In this document: in pieces, positions 35,011 to 43,785 of the stretch
How the letters are laid out: each line of letters begins with the position of its first letter
How positions within the stretch are numbered: the first letter of the stretch is position 1
Made by a program: the position numbers and the translations under genes
Notes under the pieces: model-generated
What the model was told of the DNA's origin: nothing
Databases searched by the model: none
What the model saw: the letters and a program-made list of their open reading frames with translations, nothing else
Source of the DNA: an uncultured Ulvibacter sp.
GTDB lineage: Bacteria > Bacteroidota > Bacteroidia > Flavobacteriales > Flavobacteriaceae
Assembly: GCA_913063405.1 (NCBI GenBank)
Contig: CAJXZB010000004.1
Coordinates: 81,533-145,532 of the forward strand
Reading direction: 5' to 3'
Length of the DNA: 64,000 nucleotides

Positions 35011-36681
35011 ATGAAGACCTTTTTAAAGAATAATAAAAGACTTGTGCTATATATGTTACCAGCTCTTTTGTTGTGTCTGTATTTTTTAAACCAGTCTTTT
35101 TCTCAACCGCTACATGATTTTTCTAACAGTTATTTTTCGGCACGATTGCTTCACGATGGGATTGCGCCAGAGACCGTGATCTTTGATATTTATATGTTTA
35201 ATGAATATATCTGGGGGCTGGGTTATACAAATGAACTGGTTGATTTTTATGTAAACAGTCCGTTTACATTGGCAGTTTTTTATCCGTTTGCGTATATTAA
35301 CGACGCCTATATAGCAAAGGCTATTTTTAATGGTTTGAGCATTACATGTTTTTTGTTGACGCTCGTTTTGTTTGCTCGGAATCATTTGAAGAAAGACGCC
35401 TGGCTGTTGCTTTTTGTGCCGTTGTTATTTTATGTACCTATTAGAAATCAAATACTCTTTGGACAATCTTATTTTATCGTGCTCTTTTTAGTAGTGTTGG
35501 GCTTTAGTTTTCTTAAAAAAAATCAATTTCAATTTGGTTCTGGGCTTTTGAGTTTTACCATATTACTTAAATTCTTTCCTGTCTTTTATGGAATTCCTTT
35601 GCTTGCTCAAAAACGATGGAAAGCTATTCTATGGGGAGTTACCCTCACCGCTGTTTTATGTGGCTTGGGAATCGCCATTACAGGTCCAGAACTCTGGAAA
35701 CAATACTTTTTTGATGTTCTACCGCATACCATGCAAAGCAAAACAGCCACGGATTATCGTTTTACGTATCAATCTTTAGATGTGTTTTTTAAGACGATTT
35801 TTATTCAAGACGCTTATTACAACCCTGAGGTATGGCAAGCGAGCGATAAAATGTACGCCATTGCCAATTGGGCAACAAAGGGGCTTGTTATTGGAAGTGC
35901 TGTTTATGCAACGTTACAAAAGAAAAAGGACCTTTTTACAGTGTTGGCTATTTGGGTGACTGCGCTGTTTATTCTACAAAGTAGAACAGCAACCTATGCA
36001 CAAATTTTGTGGATGATTCCTTTGGCGGCTATTTATAAGCTGGAAGTTAGTATAAAACTGAAAGTCACTTTTGCCGTACTATTATTTTTAGTTTGTAATC
36101 TGCCCTTTCATAGGTTAGGAGGGTTGCCGGTTTTAGTTCAGTTTTCTAGATTATGGATAGTCCTCTTATTGGCTATTTTGTTTTATTGGGGAAGTGTGAA
36201 GAAATTTTCTTTAAAGTCTGTACTGATTGCTTTTATTTTGTTGTTCCCTTTACATTTGGAAGTTATGCGTGCTAATACTCAGGATAAGTCTCAGTATGTT
36301 TTGGCTAAAAAGGAACATTTTATGGTGTATGATTTTTCCGTCCACGTGCCGCCTGAAGCTTCAGCGGACAGCCGTCGGCTAGAGCCAATGGCCTTGGACG
36401 AGGCGCAAGAAAAAAAACAACTTGTATATAATGTTATTGGAAGAGTTAGTGGTAAAAACCTTGCAACAGGAATTAATGTGAATAGCTTTGATGAAAATGC
36501 CATAACCATTAAAGAGCACCAGTTGTTTTTTGGAGATAGACAACTCACTTATAATATTTCATTAAAAAAGAAGCCAGTTTTGGTGAATGGTTGTCAAGTC
36601 TACTTTTTGACAGATCATCATTCACGTAGAGCTGCCTTCACTATAAAAGTCATCGATATTTGTGATGATATGCATTATTAA
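35011..36681 (+). CDS. GT87-type (GT-C fold) membrane glycosyltransferase, about 556 aa
   Basis: Polytopic protein with about ten helices and the N-terminal extracytoplasmic loop QPLHDFSNSYFSARLLHDG, where an acidic pair after the first helix fits GT87/DUF2029 mannosyl- or arabinosyltransferases. The ATG at 35011 is preferred over an in-frame TTG at 35002. The last 140 residues form a soluble domain. Within it, a GC-rich palindromic stretch (36339-36409) encodes a segment unlike its surroundings (PPEASADSRRLEP). The NKWYS-like sulfotransferase starts three bases later, so both are co-transcribed. Confidence 0.75.
   Translation: MKTFLKNNKRLVLYMLPALLLCLYFLNQSFSQPLHDFSNSYFSARLLHDGIAPETVIFDIYMFNEYIWGLGYTNELVDFYVNSPFTLAVFYPFAYINDAYIAKAIFNGLSITCFLLTLVLFARNHLKKDAWLLLFVPLLFYVPIRNQILFGQSYFIVLFLVVLGFSFLKKNQFQFGSGLLSFTILLKFFPVFYGIPLLAQKRWKAILWGVTLTAVLCGLGIAITGPELWKQYFFDVLPHTMQSKTATDYRFTYQSLDVFFKTIFIQDAYYNPEVWQASDKMYAIANWATKGLVIGSAVYATLQKKKDLFTVLAIWVTALFILQSRTATYAQILWMIPLAAIYKLEVSIKLKVTFAVLLFLVCNLPFHRLGGLPVLVQFSRLWIVLLLAILFYWGSVKKFSLKSVLIAFILLFPLHLEVMRANTQDKSQYVLAKKEHFMVYDFSVHVPPEASADSRRLEPMALDEAQEKKQLVYNVIGRVSGKNLATGINVNSFDENAITIKEHQLFFGDRQLTYNISLKKKPVLVNGCQVYFLTDHHSRRAAFTIKVIDICDDMHY
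36339..36409 (+). repeat. GC-rich palindromic patch inside the GT87-like gene
   Basis: About two thirds G+C in an otherwise AT-rich gene. Three inverted repeats follow one another: CTGAAGCTTCAG (36353-36364), AGCC-GTC-GGCT (36370-36380) and GCC-AAT-GGC (36384-36392). The reading frame passes through undisturbed. It looks like an inserted palindromic mini-element, similar in principle to in-gene palindromic elements of other bacteria. Confidence 0.5.
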
Positions 36682-36683
36682 TT

Positions 36684-37505
36684 ATGAAGGCATTTTTGAA
36701 ATATCATATCAAAGATAGGTTGTCATTAGTACAGCAAAAAAGATTGTTGGCAAAGACCAACCAAGCTCCTGTGTTGGTATTTACCATGGCAAAAGTGGGA
36801 TCATTGAGTGTATATCAATCATTAAAAAAACAGACAAGGTTCGCCGTGTTTCATATACACGGGTTAGATGAGATTGAAGAACGAAAGAATAGGGATTTAT
36901 GCAAAGTCAATGGAGAATATCCAGGAAGTAGGACTCCTGTGTTTTTGATTAATAGAGAGATTGTAAATAGGGAGAAACCATATAAAGTTATTTCTCTGTT
37001 TAGGAATCCCATAGAGCGAAATCTATCTGCTTTTTTTGAAGCGTTTCAAATCCATATGGGTGTTCCAGCACATTCTTATAGAGGTAGTTTAGAAGAAATT
37101 GAAACGGTATTTCATTCCAACCTTAATCACAACTATTGCAAGGGTTGGTTTGAAAATCAATTTATAAATGGAACGGGAATCGATGTGTATAAAACACCTT
37201 TTGATACGCAAAAAGGACATTGTTTCATTCGAGGGGACAACAAAGAAGTATTGTTGTTAAGAAGTAATTTAGATGATAAACTGAAGGAAGAACTAGTAAG
37301 TGATTTTTGTAAACTAGAAAGCTTTATAATAAAAAATGTAAATATTACAAGTGCTAAAAAAGAAGCGGGCTTATATGCAGATTTTAAGAAGCACATAAAA
37401 TTCTCAAAGGAATATTTAGAAAGTCAGTTAGAGACGCGCTATGTAAATCATTTTTTTACCGAAGAGGAAAAGATAGGTTTGTATAAGAGATGGATGAAGG
37501 GTTGA
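36684..37505 (+). CDS. Sulfotransferase-like putative capsular polysaccharide protein (NKWYS type), 273 aa
   Basis: The segment VLVFTMAKVGSLSVYQSL (about residues 30-47) is the PAPS-binding-like loop of the putative capsular polysaccharide synthesis (NKWYS) family. YKVISLFRNPIERNLSAFFEAF (about 92-113) is the second phosphate-binding part, with an Arg and Ser in the usual places. No membrane helix is predicted. It is read behind the GT87-like gene. Along with the protein at 28.6 kb it would be the second sulfotransferase in the locus. The acceptor is unknown. Confidence 0.75.
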   Translation: MKAFLKYHIKDRLSLVQQKRLLAKTNQAPVLVFTMAKVGSLSVYQSLKKQTRFAVFHIHGLDEIEERKNRDLCKVNGEYPGSRTPVFLINREIVNREKPYKVISLFRNPIERNLSAFFEAFQIHMGVPAHSYRGSLEEIETVFHSNLNHNYCKGWFENQFINGTGIDVYKTPFDTQKGHCFIRGDNKEVLLLRSNLDDKLKEELVSDFCKLESFIIKNVNITSAKKEAGLYADFKKHIKFSKEYLESQLETRYVNHFFTEEEKIGLYKRWMKG

Positions 37506-37506
37506 T

Positions 37507-38655
37507 TTAATCCAAATAGTTAACTTCATTCTCAGACTCCTCTCTAATACTGGATGATACCGGTAGTCCTTTAAACGATGCTAAAAAATCAATGTCGTTT
37601 CGGTGATACAATTCTCCTAAGTAGGTGAATTCTGGATGGGTATGTGTAGGAAATTGAGAGAGTAAATTTTGAACTTCAGAAATAGGTAGGTTCCACTCTA
37701 AACTTAAACGTTCTGCTGAGGGTTCCATAAACGAAATATACAAAAGTTCTGCAAAGGTATGTTGCTGCAATTCCTGAAAATTAACCCCGTCGTTCAATGA
37801 GTTTTGTGAATTTCTATGTGTTCTTCTGTCTTCTTCAAGAATATTTTTTAAATCGAGATAAGGGAGAAAGTCATCTATGTCTTCTTGCTTGCTAAATAAG
37901 GGCTGTATGCCAGATTCATGACACCAGATGCACTTGGCAGTTTTTCCAGCGCGGGAATGCGCAGGGTCTGTACTATTAATTCTAATTCCATCTTTGTTAT
38001 ATATTCCAAACCTAACTTGCCCGTTTGGCATTAGATCGACGGTTTCATATTCAAAAATTTCTCCTGTTATAGGATCTACTTCGGTACAAAAAAAGAGTTG
38101 ATTAAATCCATTCTGTTCTGAAAAGCTTATGATTCTATGTTCATATGAAACTCCAGAATTTGTCACATAACCTCTTTCAGTGTTTAAATTATAAAGTTCA
38201 AGTAAATCGGATAATTCATAAGGTAGACCCGTTATTTCATAATAATGAGATGGAGCTCCTAAAAGTAAACTTATATAGCGTCCTATATCAATGGCTCCAG
38301 TTACTTGATATTCTTCGGATGAGATAATTACCTCATGAAGTTTATTCAATTTTTGTTGCGCATCTGCTGAAAACCCTAATTTTTTAATATCAATTTCGAT
38401 TAAATTATTTTGAATGGAAATTCCAGTATTGTTATAAGGTAAATATGCTCCTACATAAGAAAAAGTCCATTTTAAACCAATAATTGAATTTGCAAGGTTG
38501 TCTTCGTCATACGCTTTATTCCATTTTAAAATTAGGGTTGAATTATTTTCAACAAGGTCATCGTAGGTGTCATTGACACAAGAAAAGGCAAGACATATTA
38601 TGCAGCCAAGGAGTAGTAGGCGATTAAACTGAAAACTATTCTTTTGAGATTTCAT
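37507..38655 (-). CDS. Lipoprotein with a CxxCH motif, 382 aa
   Basis: Start chosen at the ATG 38653-38655 (MKSQKNSFQF). The frame is open 13 codons further, but only this start puts a lipoprotein signal at the N-terminus (LLLLGCIICLAFSC, lipid-modified Cys near 27). It overlaps the upstream glycosyltransferase gene by 20 bases. In the second half, AGKTAKCIWCHESGIQPLF carries a c-type heme-binding CxxCH motif. The rest is not like a known cytochrome. It is odd to find a possible heme lipoprotein in a glycan locus. A periplasm-facing redox or oxygen-linked role is one idea. I do not recognise the family. Confidence 0.7.
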   Translation of the reverse strand: MKSQKNSFQFNRLLLLGCIICLAFSCVNDTYDDLVENNSTLILKWNKAYDEDNLANSIIGLKWTFSYVGAYLPYNNTGISIQNNLIEIDIKKLGFSADAQQKLNKLHEVIISSEEYQVTGAIDIGRYISLLLGAPSHYYEITGLPYELSDLLELYNLNTERGYVTNSGVSYEHRIISFSEQNGFNQLFFCTEVDPITGEIFEYETVDLMPNGQVRFGIYNKDGIRINSTDPAHSRAGKTAKCIWCHESGIQPLFSKQEDIDDFLPYLDLKNILEEDRRTHRNSQNSLNDGVNFQELQQHTFAELLYISFMEPSAERLSLEWNLPISEVQNLLSQFPTHTHPEFTYLGELYHRNDIDFLASFKGLPVSSSIREESENEVNYLD

Positions 38656-40165
38656 AGAGGTAATATGTTCCTTTACTGACAATGCTTTCATCAAATTTCT
38701 CTAAAAACCGATAATTAATAGTAGAAGAAAGAGACTCCCATTCTCCTTGTTTCCGAAGGTTAAAAACAGGTTGATGTGAGACAAAAATAATACTTTCCGT
38801 TTTAGTAATAAGCAATTCCTCTAAAGATAGAGTAATGGCTTCATTAGATTGTTCACCTTTCAATAATGGATTGTTCCAAGGACAGAAACTTTCAAAACTA
38901 TCGAGTTTTGTAAAATATACTGGACCCTCTAAATAGGCATTTAATGGCATGCCGCCGCAAGATTGAGTGGCAATTGTTTTGTTTTCAAACCCATTATCTT
39001 GTATATACTTCAAAGCTATTTTAGCAGTAGTGAAAGGCGTAGTAATATCTTTGGTGTAGGCAAAAACTCCAGCAATACATTGTAAAGTGAGGATGGTGTA
39101 AATAAGAATAGGGCGTATTTTTTTTAGAATTTCTTCAAAAATGATATAATTCAACCCTCTCTTTTTTGAATAAACCTGTAGCCATAGCCCAACAATAAGC
39201 ATTACATATAAAACGCCATAATATCGATTGGCTGATAGTTGAGTGATATAAAAGAAGACCCCTACGCAGAAAAGGGTAAAATAGCTATATCCAAGAAGCC
39301 ATTTGTTTTTGTAAAACAAAAAATAGGGAGTAAGCAAACTAAGTATTCCAACTATTGCGGCTATAGGTTTACTAATCGTAACAAGTAAGTTAGTGTTCCA
39401 AAAAGAAGTTAGTCTCATGTCCTGTAAAATGAAAACCCCTTTAAAAAAAGGAAAGATAGCTTTTGGTATTTTTTCTGAAAACGAAGCCGTTCCAGCCGTG
39501 TCAAAGAATCCCGTGTCTTCTGGAGGGAGTATTTGAAGAATAGCGACTAAGGCTCCAACGCCAAAAATGAAAAGCGCAATCCAAGTTTCTTTAGAAGATC
39601 GAAGCCTTTTGTCTTGCAATCGTTCCCAAAATAATAGTACCATTGTACAACCACTAAGTACTAAAAAGATAGCGTGAGTGTTACAAGCCAAAGCAAGAAA
39701 TAATGCAATGAGAACAAATTTTTCTGTTCTATGTTCAAAATAATTGCAGGCTAAAAATGTAAATAATAGCCCCAGACCATAGTTCCTGCTTAATATGGTG
39801 TATTCAAAAAGGATGAAATACCCAAAGACGAACAATAACTTAAATAGTATTGAAAAAGGGGCACGTTTCAAAAAAATAAAAACGGAGGCCGTGGCAATAA
39901 ACACGTGCAATAGTTGCATCCAAATAGGATTTGTCGATATCCTGGTAATGCCATAGAGCAAGACATTCCATAGGATAGGGTGTCCTTCATAGCGTGTGTT
40001 TTTAATAAGTTCTTGAAGCGAGTTACTATCTCTTGATAAAAGCCAATGATGTGCCTCATCTAGCCATATTTCGTGGTGCCATATTCCAAAAAGAACGGTG
40101 ATACAATAGAGTGAGGTAAGACCATAAACCGATGTTTTAGTGTATGTGCCTACTAAAGAATTCAC
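38636..40165 (-). CDS. GT-C membrane glycosyltransferase (ArnT/PMT-like), 509 aa
   Basis: Polytopic protein with about eleven helices. After the first helix comes HEIWLDEAHHWLLSRDSNS (about residues 28-46). The Asp-Glu pair in this loop is the catalytic signature of GT-C enzymes using polyprenyl-phosphate sugars, and RYEGHPILWNVLLYG follows as in ArnT-like proteins. The C-terminal 120 residues are soluble and extracytoplasmic. It sits eight bases downstream of the third radical SAM gene and overlaps the lipoprotein gene. It may attach a sugar from the GT2-made carrier to the glycan or a lipid. Confidence 0.82.
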   Translation of the reverse strand: MNSLVGTYTKTSVYGLTSLYCITVLFGIWHHEIWLDEAHHWLLSRDSNSLQELIKNTRYEGHPILWNVLLYGITRISTNPIWMQLLHVFIATASVFIFLKRAPFSILFKLLFVFGYFILFEYTILSRNYGLGLLFTFLACNYFEHRTEKFVLIALFLALACNTHAIFLVLSGCTMVLLFWERLQDKRLRSSKETWIALFIFGVGALVAILQILPPEDTGFFDTAGTASFSEKIPKAIFPFFKGVFILQDMRLTSFWNTNLLVTISKPIAAIVGILSLLTPYFLFYKNKWLLGYSYFTLFCVGVFFYITQLSANRYYGVLYVMLIVGLWLQVYSKKRGLNYIIFEEILKKIRPILIYTILTLQCIAGVFAYTKDITTPFTTAKIALKYIQDNGFENKTIATQSCGGMPLNAYLEGPVYFTKLDSFESFCPWNNPLLKGEQSNEAITLSLEELLITKTESIIFVSHQPVFNLRKQGEWESLSSTINYRFLEKFDESIVSKGTYYLYEISKE

Positions 40166-40173
40166 GAGTTGTT

Positions 40174-41559
40174 TTATTTAGCTACAAACATAAACCCTCC
40201 GGCTAGAATAGACTTTGCCTTAAATTTAAATGCTTTTGTTAAATTTCGGTTTTTTGGGTTAATCATTTCTCGATGGTAGTTTACCTCATTCACAACTTTC
40301 TTAACAGCGTAATCATAAAAACGTCTTTTGTAGGTACGTTTAAAGTCTATTTGGCGATCTGTTGACGTCTCCCAATCTGGTTGCGTAATGATGTCTTTTT
40401 CGATTTCGGTATATAACGAAGTGCCTTTAATTGGATAGGCAATGGTAATGGTAAAGTGAGTTGGATTGGCATCTTTTAAATACTGCACTGTAGTATTAAT
40501 ATCGTGTAAATCTTCACCTGGATATCCCAGCATAATGAAAGTGCCTGTTTCCATATCCATTGCATTGGTTTTTTGTATAGCTTCCTTTACCACATCAACG
40601 TCAACACGGCGATCCATTGCATCGATAATTTTTTGCGAGCCACTTTCAGCGCCAATCCAAATACGATAACACCCCGCTTCTTTAAGTAATTGTAGTATTT
40701 TATCATTGAGCCGTTCTGCACGAGTAATACATTCAAAGGGAATCACCGCATCTTGTTTCAACACCTCTTCATGAAAAGCAGTTAGCCATTTATGGCTAAC
40801 GGTAAATACATCATCCACAAACCAAATTGAATCTGGACTGTAATCATCTTTTAGCATTTTCAGTTCGGCCGCAACTTGATCTGCAGGTCTGCGGCGGTAA
40901 CTTTGTCCATATACAGCAGTACTGCACCATTTACAAGTATATGGACAACCTCGCTGCGTACTCACTGTCATAGAACTCATACCGTGGTTCTCTTTCCAAG
41001 TTTTTAGGTATTTGTCTACTGGAATTGCAGCTCGATTGGGTAACGGTAATACCGAAAGATCTTTCATTTTCACTCTAGGCTTTGTTTTTATTACAGCACC
41101 TTCTTCCAAAAATGCCACCCCAGAGACTTCTTTAATATCTGTTTTGTTGACAATTGCTTCATGAAGCTCTGCCATTGTCTCTTCACCTTCGCCAATTATA
41201 AGATATTGAGCTCCAGATTTGAGATAGTTCTCTAAATTGTAGGTGATATCTGGACCGCCTAAAACTATTTTTGGAAATCCATAAGCAGCTTCGGCTTTTA
41301 ATATTTTTATCAACTTCACCACTTCAATTTTGGTCATTAAATTGGTGTAAACAGCAACAATATCTGGCTGTTTTTCCTTGATAAATTTAAGCTGATCTTC
41401 TTTGCTGTAAAAGGTAGTGTCAAAGACATGGTTTTCTATGTTTTGCTCATTGAGATAACCAGAAACATAGAGTTGTCCCAATGGTGGATAAGGTTTCATA
41501 ATCTTATGCTCCTTGGGGTCGTTAGATAAGTAATACCCATGTGTTAGTACGACACTCAT
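40174..41559 (-). CDS. B12-binding radical SAM protein, 461 aa (last of coupled block)
   Basis: N-terminal cobalamin-binding domain (about 1-165) has KPYPPLGQLYVSGYL and KIVLGGPDITYNLENYLKSG, then the acidic GEGEETMAEL. The radical SAM barrel has C205, C209 and C212 in RGCPYTCKWC, then IWFVDDVF and WIGAESGSQKILDAMDR-like segments. It is clearly a paralogue of the gene at 42322, with a shared RGCP.xCxWC..xYG.xY pattern and PYPPLG at the N-terminus. Its start overlaps the methyltransferase stop by four bases. Such class B enzymes methylate sp2/sp3 carbons or catalyse ring changes; the substrate is unknown. Confidence 0.88.
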   Translation of the reverse strand: MSVVLTHGYYLSNDPKEHKIMKPYPPLGQLYVSGYLNEQNIENHVFDTTFYSKEDQLKFIKEKQPDIVAVYTNLMTKIEVVKLIKILKAEAAYGFPKIVLGGPDITYNLENYLKSGAQYLIIGEGEETMAELHEAIVNKTDIKEVSGVAFLEEGAVIKTKPRVKMKDLSVLPLPNRAAIPVDKYLKTWKENHGMSSMTVSTQRGCPYTCKWCSTAVYGQSYRRRPADQVAAELKMLKDDYSPDSIWFVDDVFTVSHKWLTAFHEEVLKQDAVIPFECITRAERLNDKILQLLKEAGCYRIWIGAESGSQKIIDAMDRRVDVDVVKEAIQKTNAMDMETGTFIMLGYPGEDLHDINTTVQYLKDANPTHFTITIAYPIKGTSLYTEIEKDIITQPDWETSTDRQIDFKRTYKRRFYDYAVKKVVNEVNYHREMINPKNRNLTKAFKFKAKSILAGGFMFVAK

Positions 41560-42329
41560 TCTTTAGTAAATGCTATCAAATAATGGTCTGCGTATTTTGC
41601 CCAATATGAGCTGCTTAGCCAAGATTCTATTTGTTCTAAGAGTTTTAAAAGTCCTTTTCTTTTTGCAAAAAACGGCTCTAAATATGATGGCGGAATTGCA
41701 ATTCCAATAGGTTTTATGGCTACTGGTTTTAGCTTCTCCTTTGCTAAAGTTACAACTTCTTTAGGATCGTAATACCAGGTGGGTATTTTTACTCCTTCAA
41801 CATACACATGTACGGGATTATGAGAATTTCTTCTAAAGGCTTTACGAGGTTGAAGCTTAAGGATAAAATACAATCGTTCCGAAAGCGTTTTTTTAGGCAT
41901 TATGACCAAAATTGCTTTTCCGTTGGTTTTTAGCAATGCTTCGGAAATACCTAAAAAGGTAGCCAATTGCGCTTTGGATAAACAGTTGAGTCCACCGAAA
42001 TTCGAAAAAATAACATCGAATTTTTTATCTAACTTTTCAATAGCGTTTGAAGTGATATCAAGTGTTTGAAAGTTAATCGTTGGATACTTCTTTTTGGCTT
42101 GGGCAATCATTGCTGTAGAAATATCTGTGGCTAGTACATTATGACCTTTATTTGTTAAGTAGTTTGCATCTTCTCCTGTGCCACAATTGATTTCTAAAAT
42201 ATTAAGATTATCCTCCTTTAACATTTCAGAAAGAAAGAAATAGACACGTTTCCGCTGCGCCTGTCCAATATTTGAAAAGGTAAAGGCATCGTCATAATTT
42301 TGAGCGTGTATATCGAAAGAATTAGCCAT
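41556..42329 (-). CDS. Class I SAM methyltransferase, 257 aa
   Basis: Rossmann-fold methyltransferase related to the Methyltransf_11/25 group. ILEINCGTGEDANYLTNKGH (about 49-68) is motif I, ATDISTAMIAQAKKKYP is motif II, and FDVIFSNFGGLNCL (about 105-118) is the post-II region. The C-terminal half has no known extra domain. It is wedged between two B12 radical SAM genes with overlaps of four and eight bases, so the three proteins are made together and probably act on the same intermediate, perhaps a small molecule or polyprenyl-linked sugar. Confidence 0.85.
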   Translation of the reverse strand: MANSFDIHAQNYDDAFTFSNIGQAQRKRVYFFLSEMLKEDNLNILEINCGTGEDANYLTNKGHNVLATDISTAMIAQAKKKYPTINFQTLDITSNAIEKLDKKFDVIFSNFGGLNCLSKAQLATFLGISEALLKTNGKAILVIMPKKTLSERLYFILKLQPRKAFRRNSHNPVHVYVEGVKIPTWYYDPKEVVTLAKEKLKPVAIKPIGIAIPPSYLEPFFAKRKGLLKLLEQIESWLSSSYWAKYADHYLIAFTKE

Positions 42330-43785
42330 TCGTGTGCTGCATGTTTTTTAACAAGACACGATCTAATAGTGAACTTGGCAAGTAATAAAAATACAGTACC
42401 ATAGAGCGCAGCTTTACCTTTGAAATTGACATCGGGTTTTTAAAAAAGCCTTTGAGATTGTCTTTTGCCTGACTCTTTCTGTACTCTTTATGCACATAAC
42501 GGTGCAATTTTTTATAATATTTAGAATTAAAAGTGCCTTGAAACATCATTGCAAGTTCGTCGCTATCGGTCCAATTGGCTTTTAGTTGTAAATCATCCTT
42601 TACTTTTTCATAAAACGGAGTGCCAGGCAATGGATATGAAACTGAAATACCCAAATTATCCGGCAGCAGTTCTTTGATCATATGAACTGTCTTTGCAATA
42701 TCTTCTTTTGTCTCACCCAAATATCCAAACTGAATAAAAAACGCCACCTTAACCTTCTTGCGTTTTAGAAGTCGAGTTGCTTCATAGATTTGTTCAACTT
42801 TGGTGTCTTTATCCATCGCATCTAGAATCTTTTGGGAGCCACTTTCGGCGCCTACCCAAACTTCTTGTAGACCGCTTTCAGCCAAGGCGTCTATGGTGTC
42901 TTCTTTCAATAAAAGATCTACTCGGCTTTGTATGTAGTAGGATATGTTGAGATTTGCTGCTTTCAGTTCCGTATTAAACTCCTGTACCCAGTTTGGTTTA
43001 AGTCCGAAAATGTCATCACACATCCAAAAATTTGTCACGTCATAGTTTTCTTTTAGATAGGCTATGTGTTTGGTGATGTATTGTGGTGAGTGTGAATTAT
43101 ATCGATTCCCATAAATAGGTTTTGCGCACCAATTACACTTAAATGGGCAACCACGAGTGGTTGCTATATTTAGCGTAAAAGGCTTACCACTTTGTTTCCA
43201 AACGGCTTTGTATGCATCTATATCTGCTAAGTCCCAAGCGGGTTGAGGTAACTCATCTAAATTTCTTAAAACAGGTCTTTTTGAGTTTTTTTTCGTCTCG
43301 TTTTGGTCACGATAAACAAGACCATTTATGAGCGCAACAGATTCATTTTTCTTTAAAGTTTCAACAAGTTCTTTTAGTGTGATTTCTCCTTCTCCTTGTA
43401 TAATATAATTAGCTCCAGCATCCAAATATTGCTCATATTGGTCTGTACTATCACTGCTACAAACAATAATTGTGCAATTGTGTTTTTTACCAATAGTAAT
43501 CATTTCAAAAGCAGCCTCACGCATGGTGGTGAGACACATTTTGGTGAGGTAGTTAAAACCATCATCATAAATTACTAAGAACTGTGGGTTTTGTTCTTTA
43601 ATTCGAGACTCTATATCATATGGGTCTTGGCGTAAATTGGTGTCAAAAAGATCTACGGCATAGCCTTCTTGCCGCATAAAAGCAGCAGCATATATAGTCC
43701 CTAAAGGCGGGTAAGGTGTTTTATTATTCCATTGTTTTTTATCTAATGGATAATAATAGGAATGCGAAAACAGGATATCAAGCAT
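42322..43785 (-). CDS. B12-binding radical SAM protein, 487 aa (first of coupled pair)
   Basis: B12-binding domain (about 1-165) has TPYPPLGTIYAAAFM, DLFDTNLRQDP and the acidic GEGEITLKEL near 150. The radical SAM domain has C213, C217 and C220 in RGCPFKCNWC, then NFWMCDDIFGLKP and VWVGAESGSQKILDAMDKDT (20 residues), features of the BchE-like class. It is paralogous to the protein at 40174. It overlaps the nucleotidyltransferase gene upstream and the methyltransferase downstream by eight bases each. Two related radical SAM enzymes in one operon suggest successive reactions on one scaffold. Confidence 0.88.
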   Translation of the reverse strand: MLDILFSHSYYYPLDKKQWNNKTPYPPLGTIYAAAFMRQEGYAVDLFDTNLRQDPYDIESRIKEQNPQFLVIYDDGFNYLTKMCLTTMREAAFEMITIGKKHNCTIIVCSSDSTDQYEQYLDAGANYIIQGEGEITLKELVETLKKNESVALINGLVYRDQNETKKNSKRPVLRNLDELPQPAWDLADIDAYKAVWKQSGKPFTLNIATTRGCPFKCNWCAKPIYGNRYNSHSPQYITKHIAYLKENYDVTNFWMCDDIFGLKPNWVQEFNTELKAANLNISYYIQSRVDLLLKEDTIDALAESGLQEVWVGAESGSQKILDAMDKDTKVEQIYEATRLLKRKKVKVAFFIQFGYLGETKEDIAKTVHMIKELLPDNLGISVSYPLPGTPFYEKVKDDLQLKANWTDSDELAMMFQGTFNSKYYKKLHRYVHKEYRKSQAKDNLKGFFKNPMSISKVKLRSMVLYFYYLPSSLLDRVLLKNMQHTNG

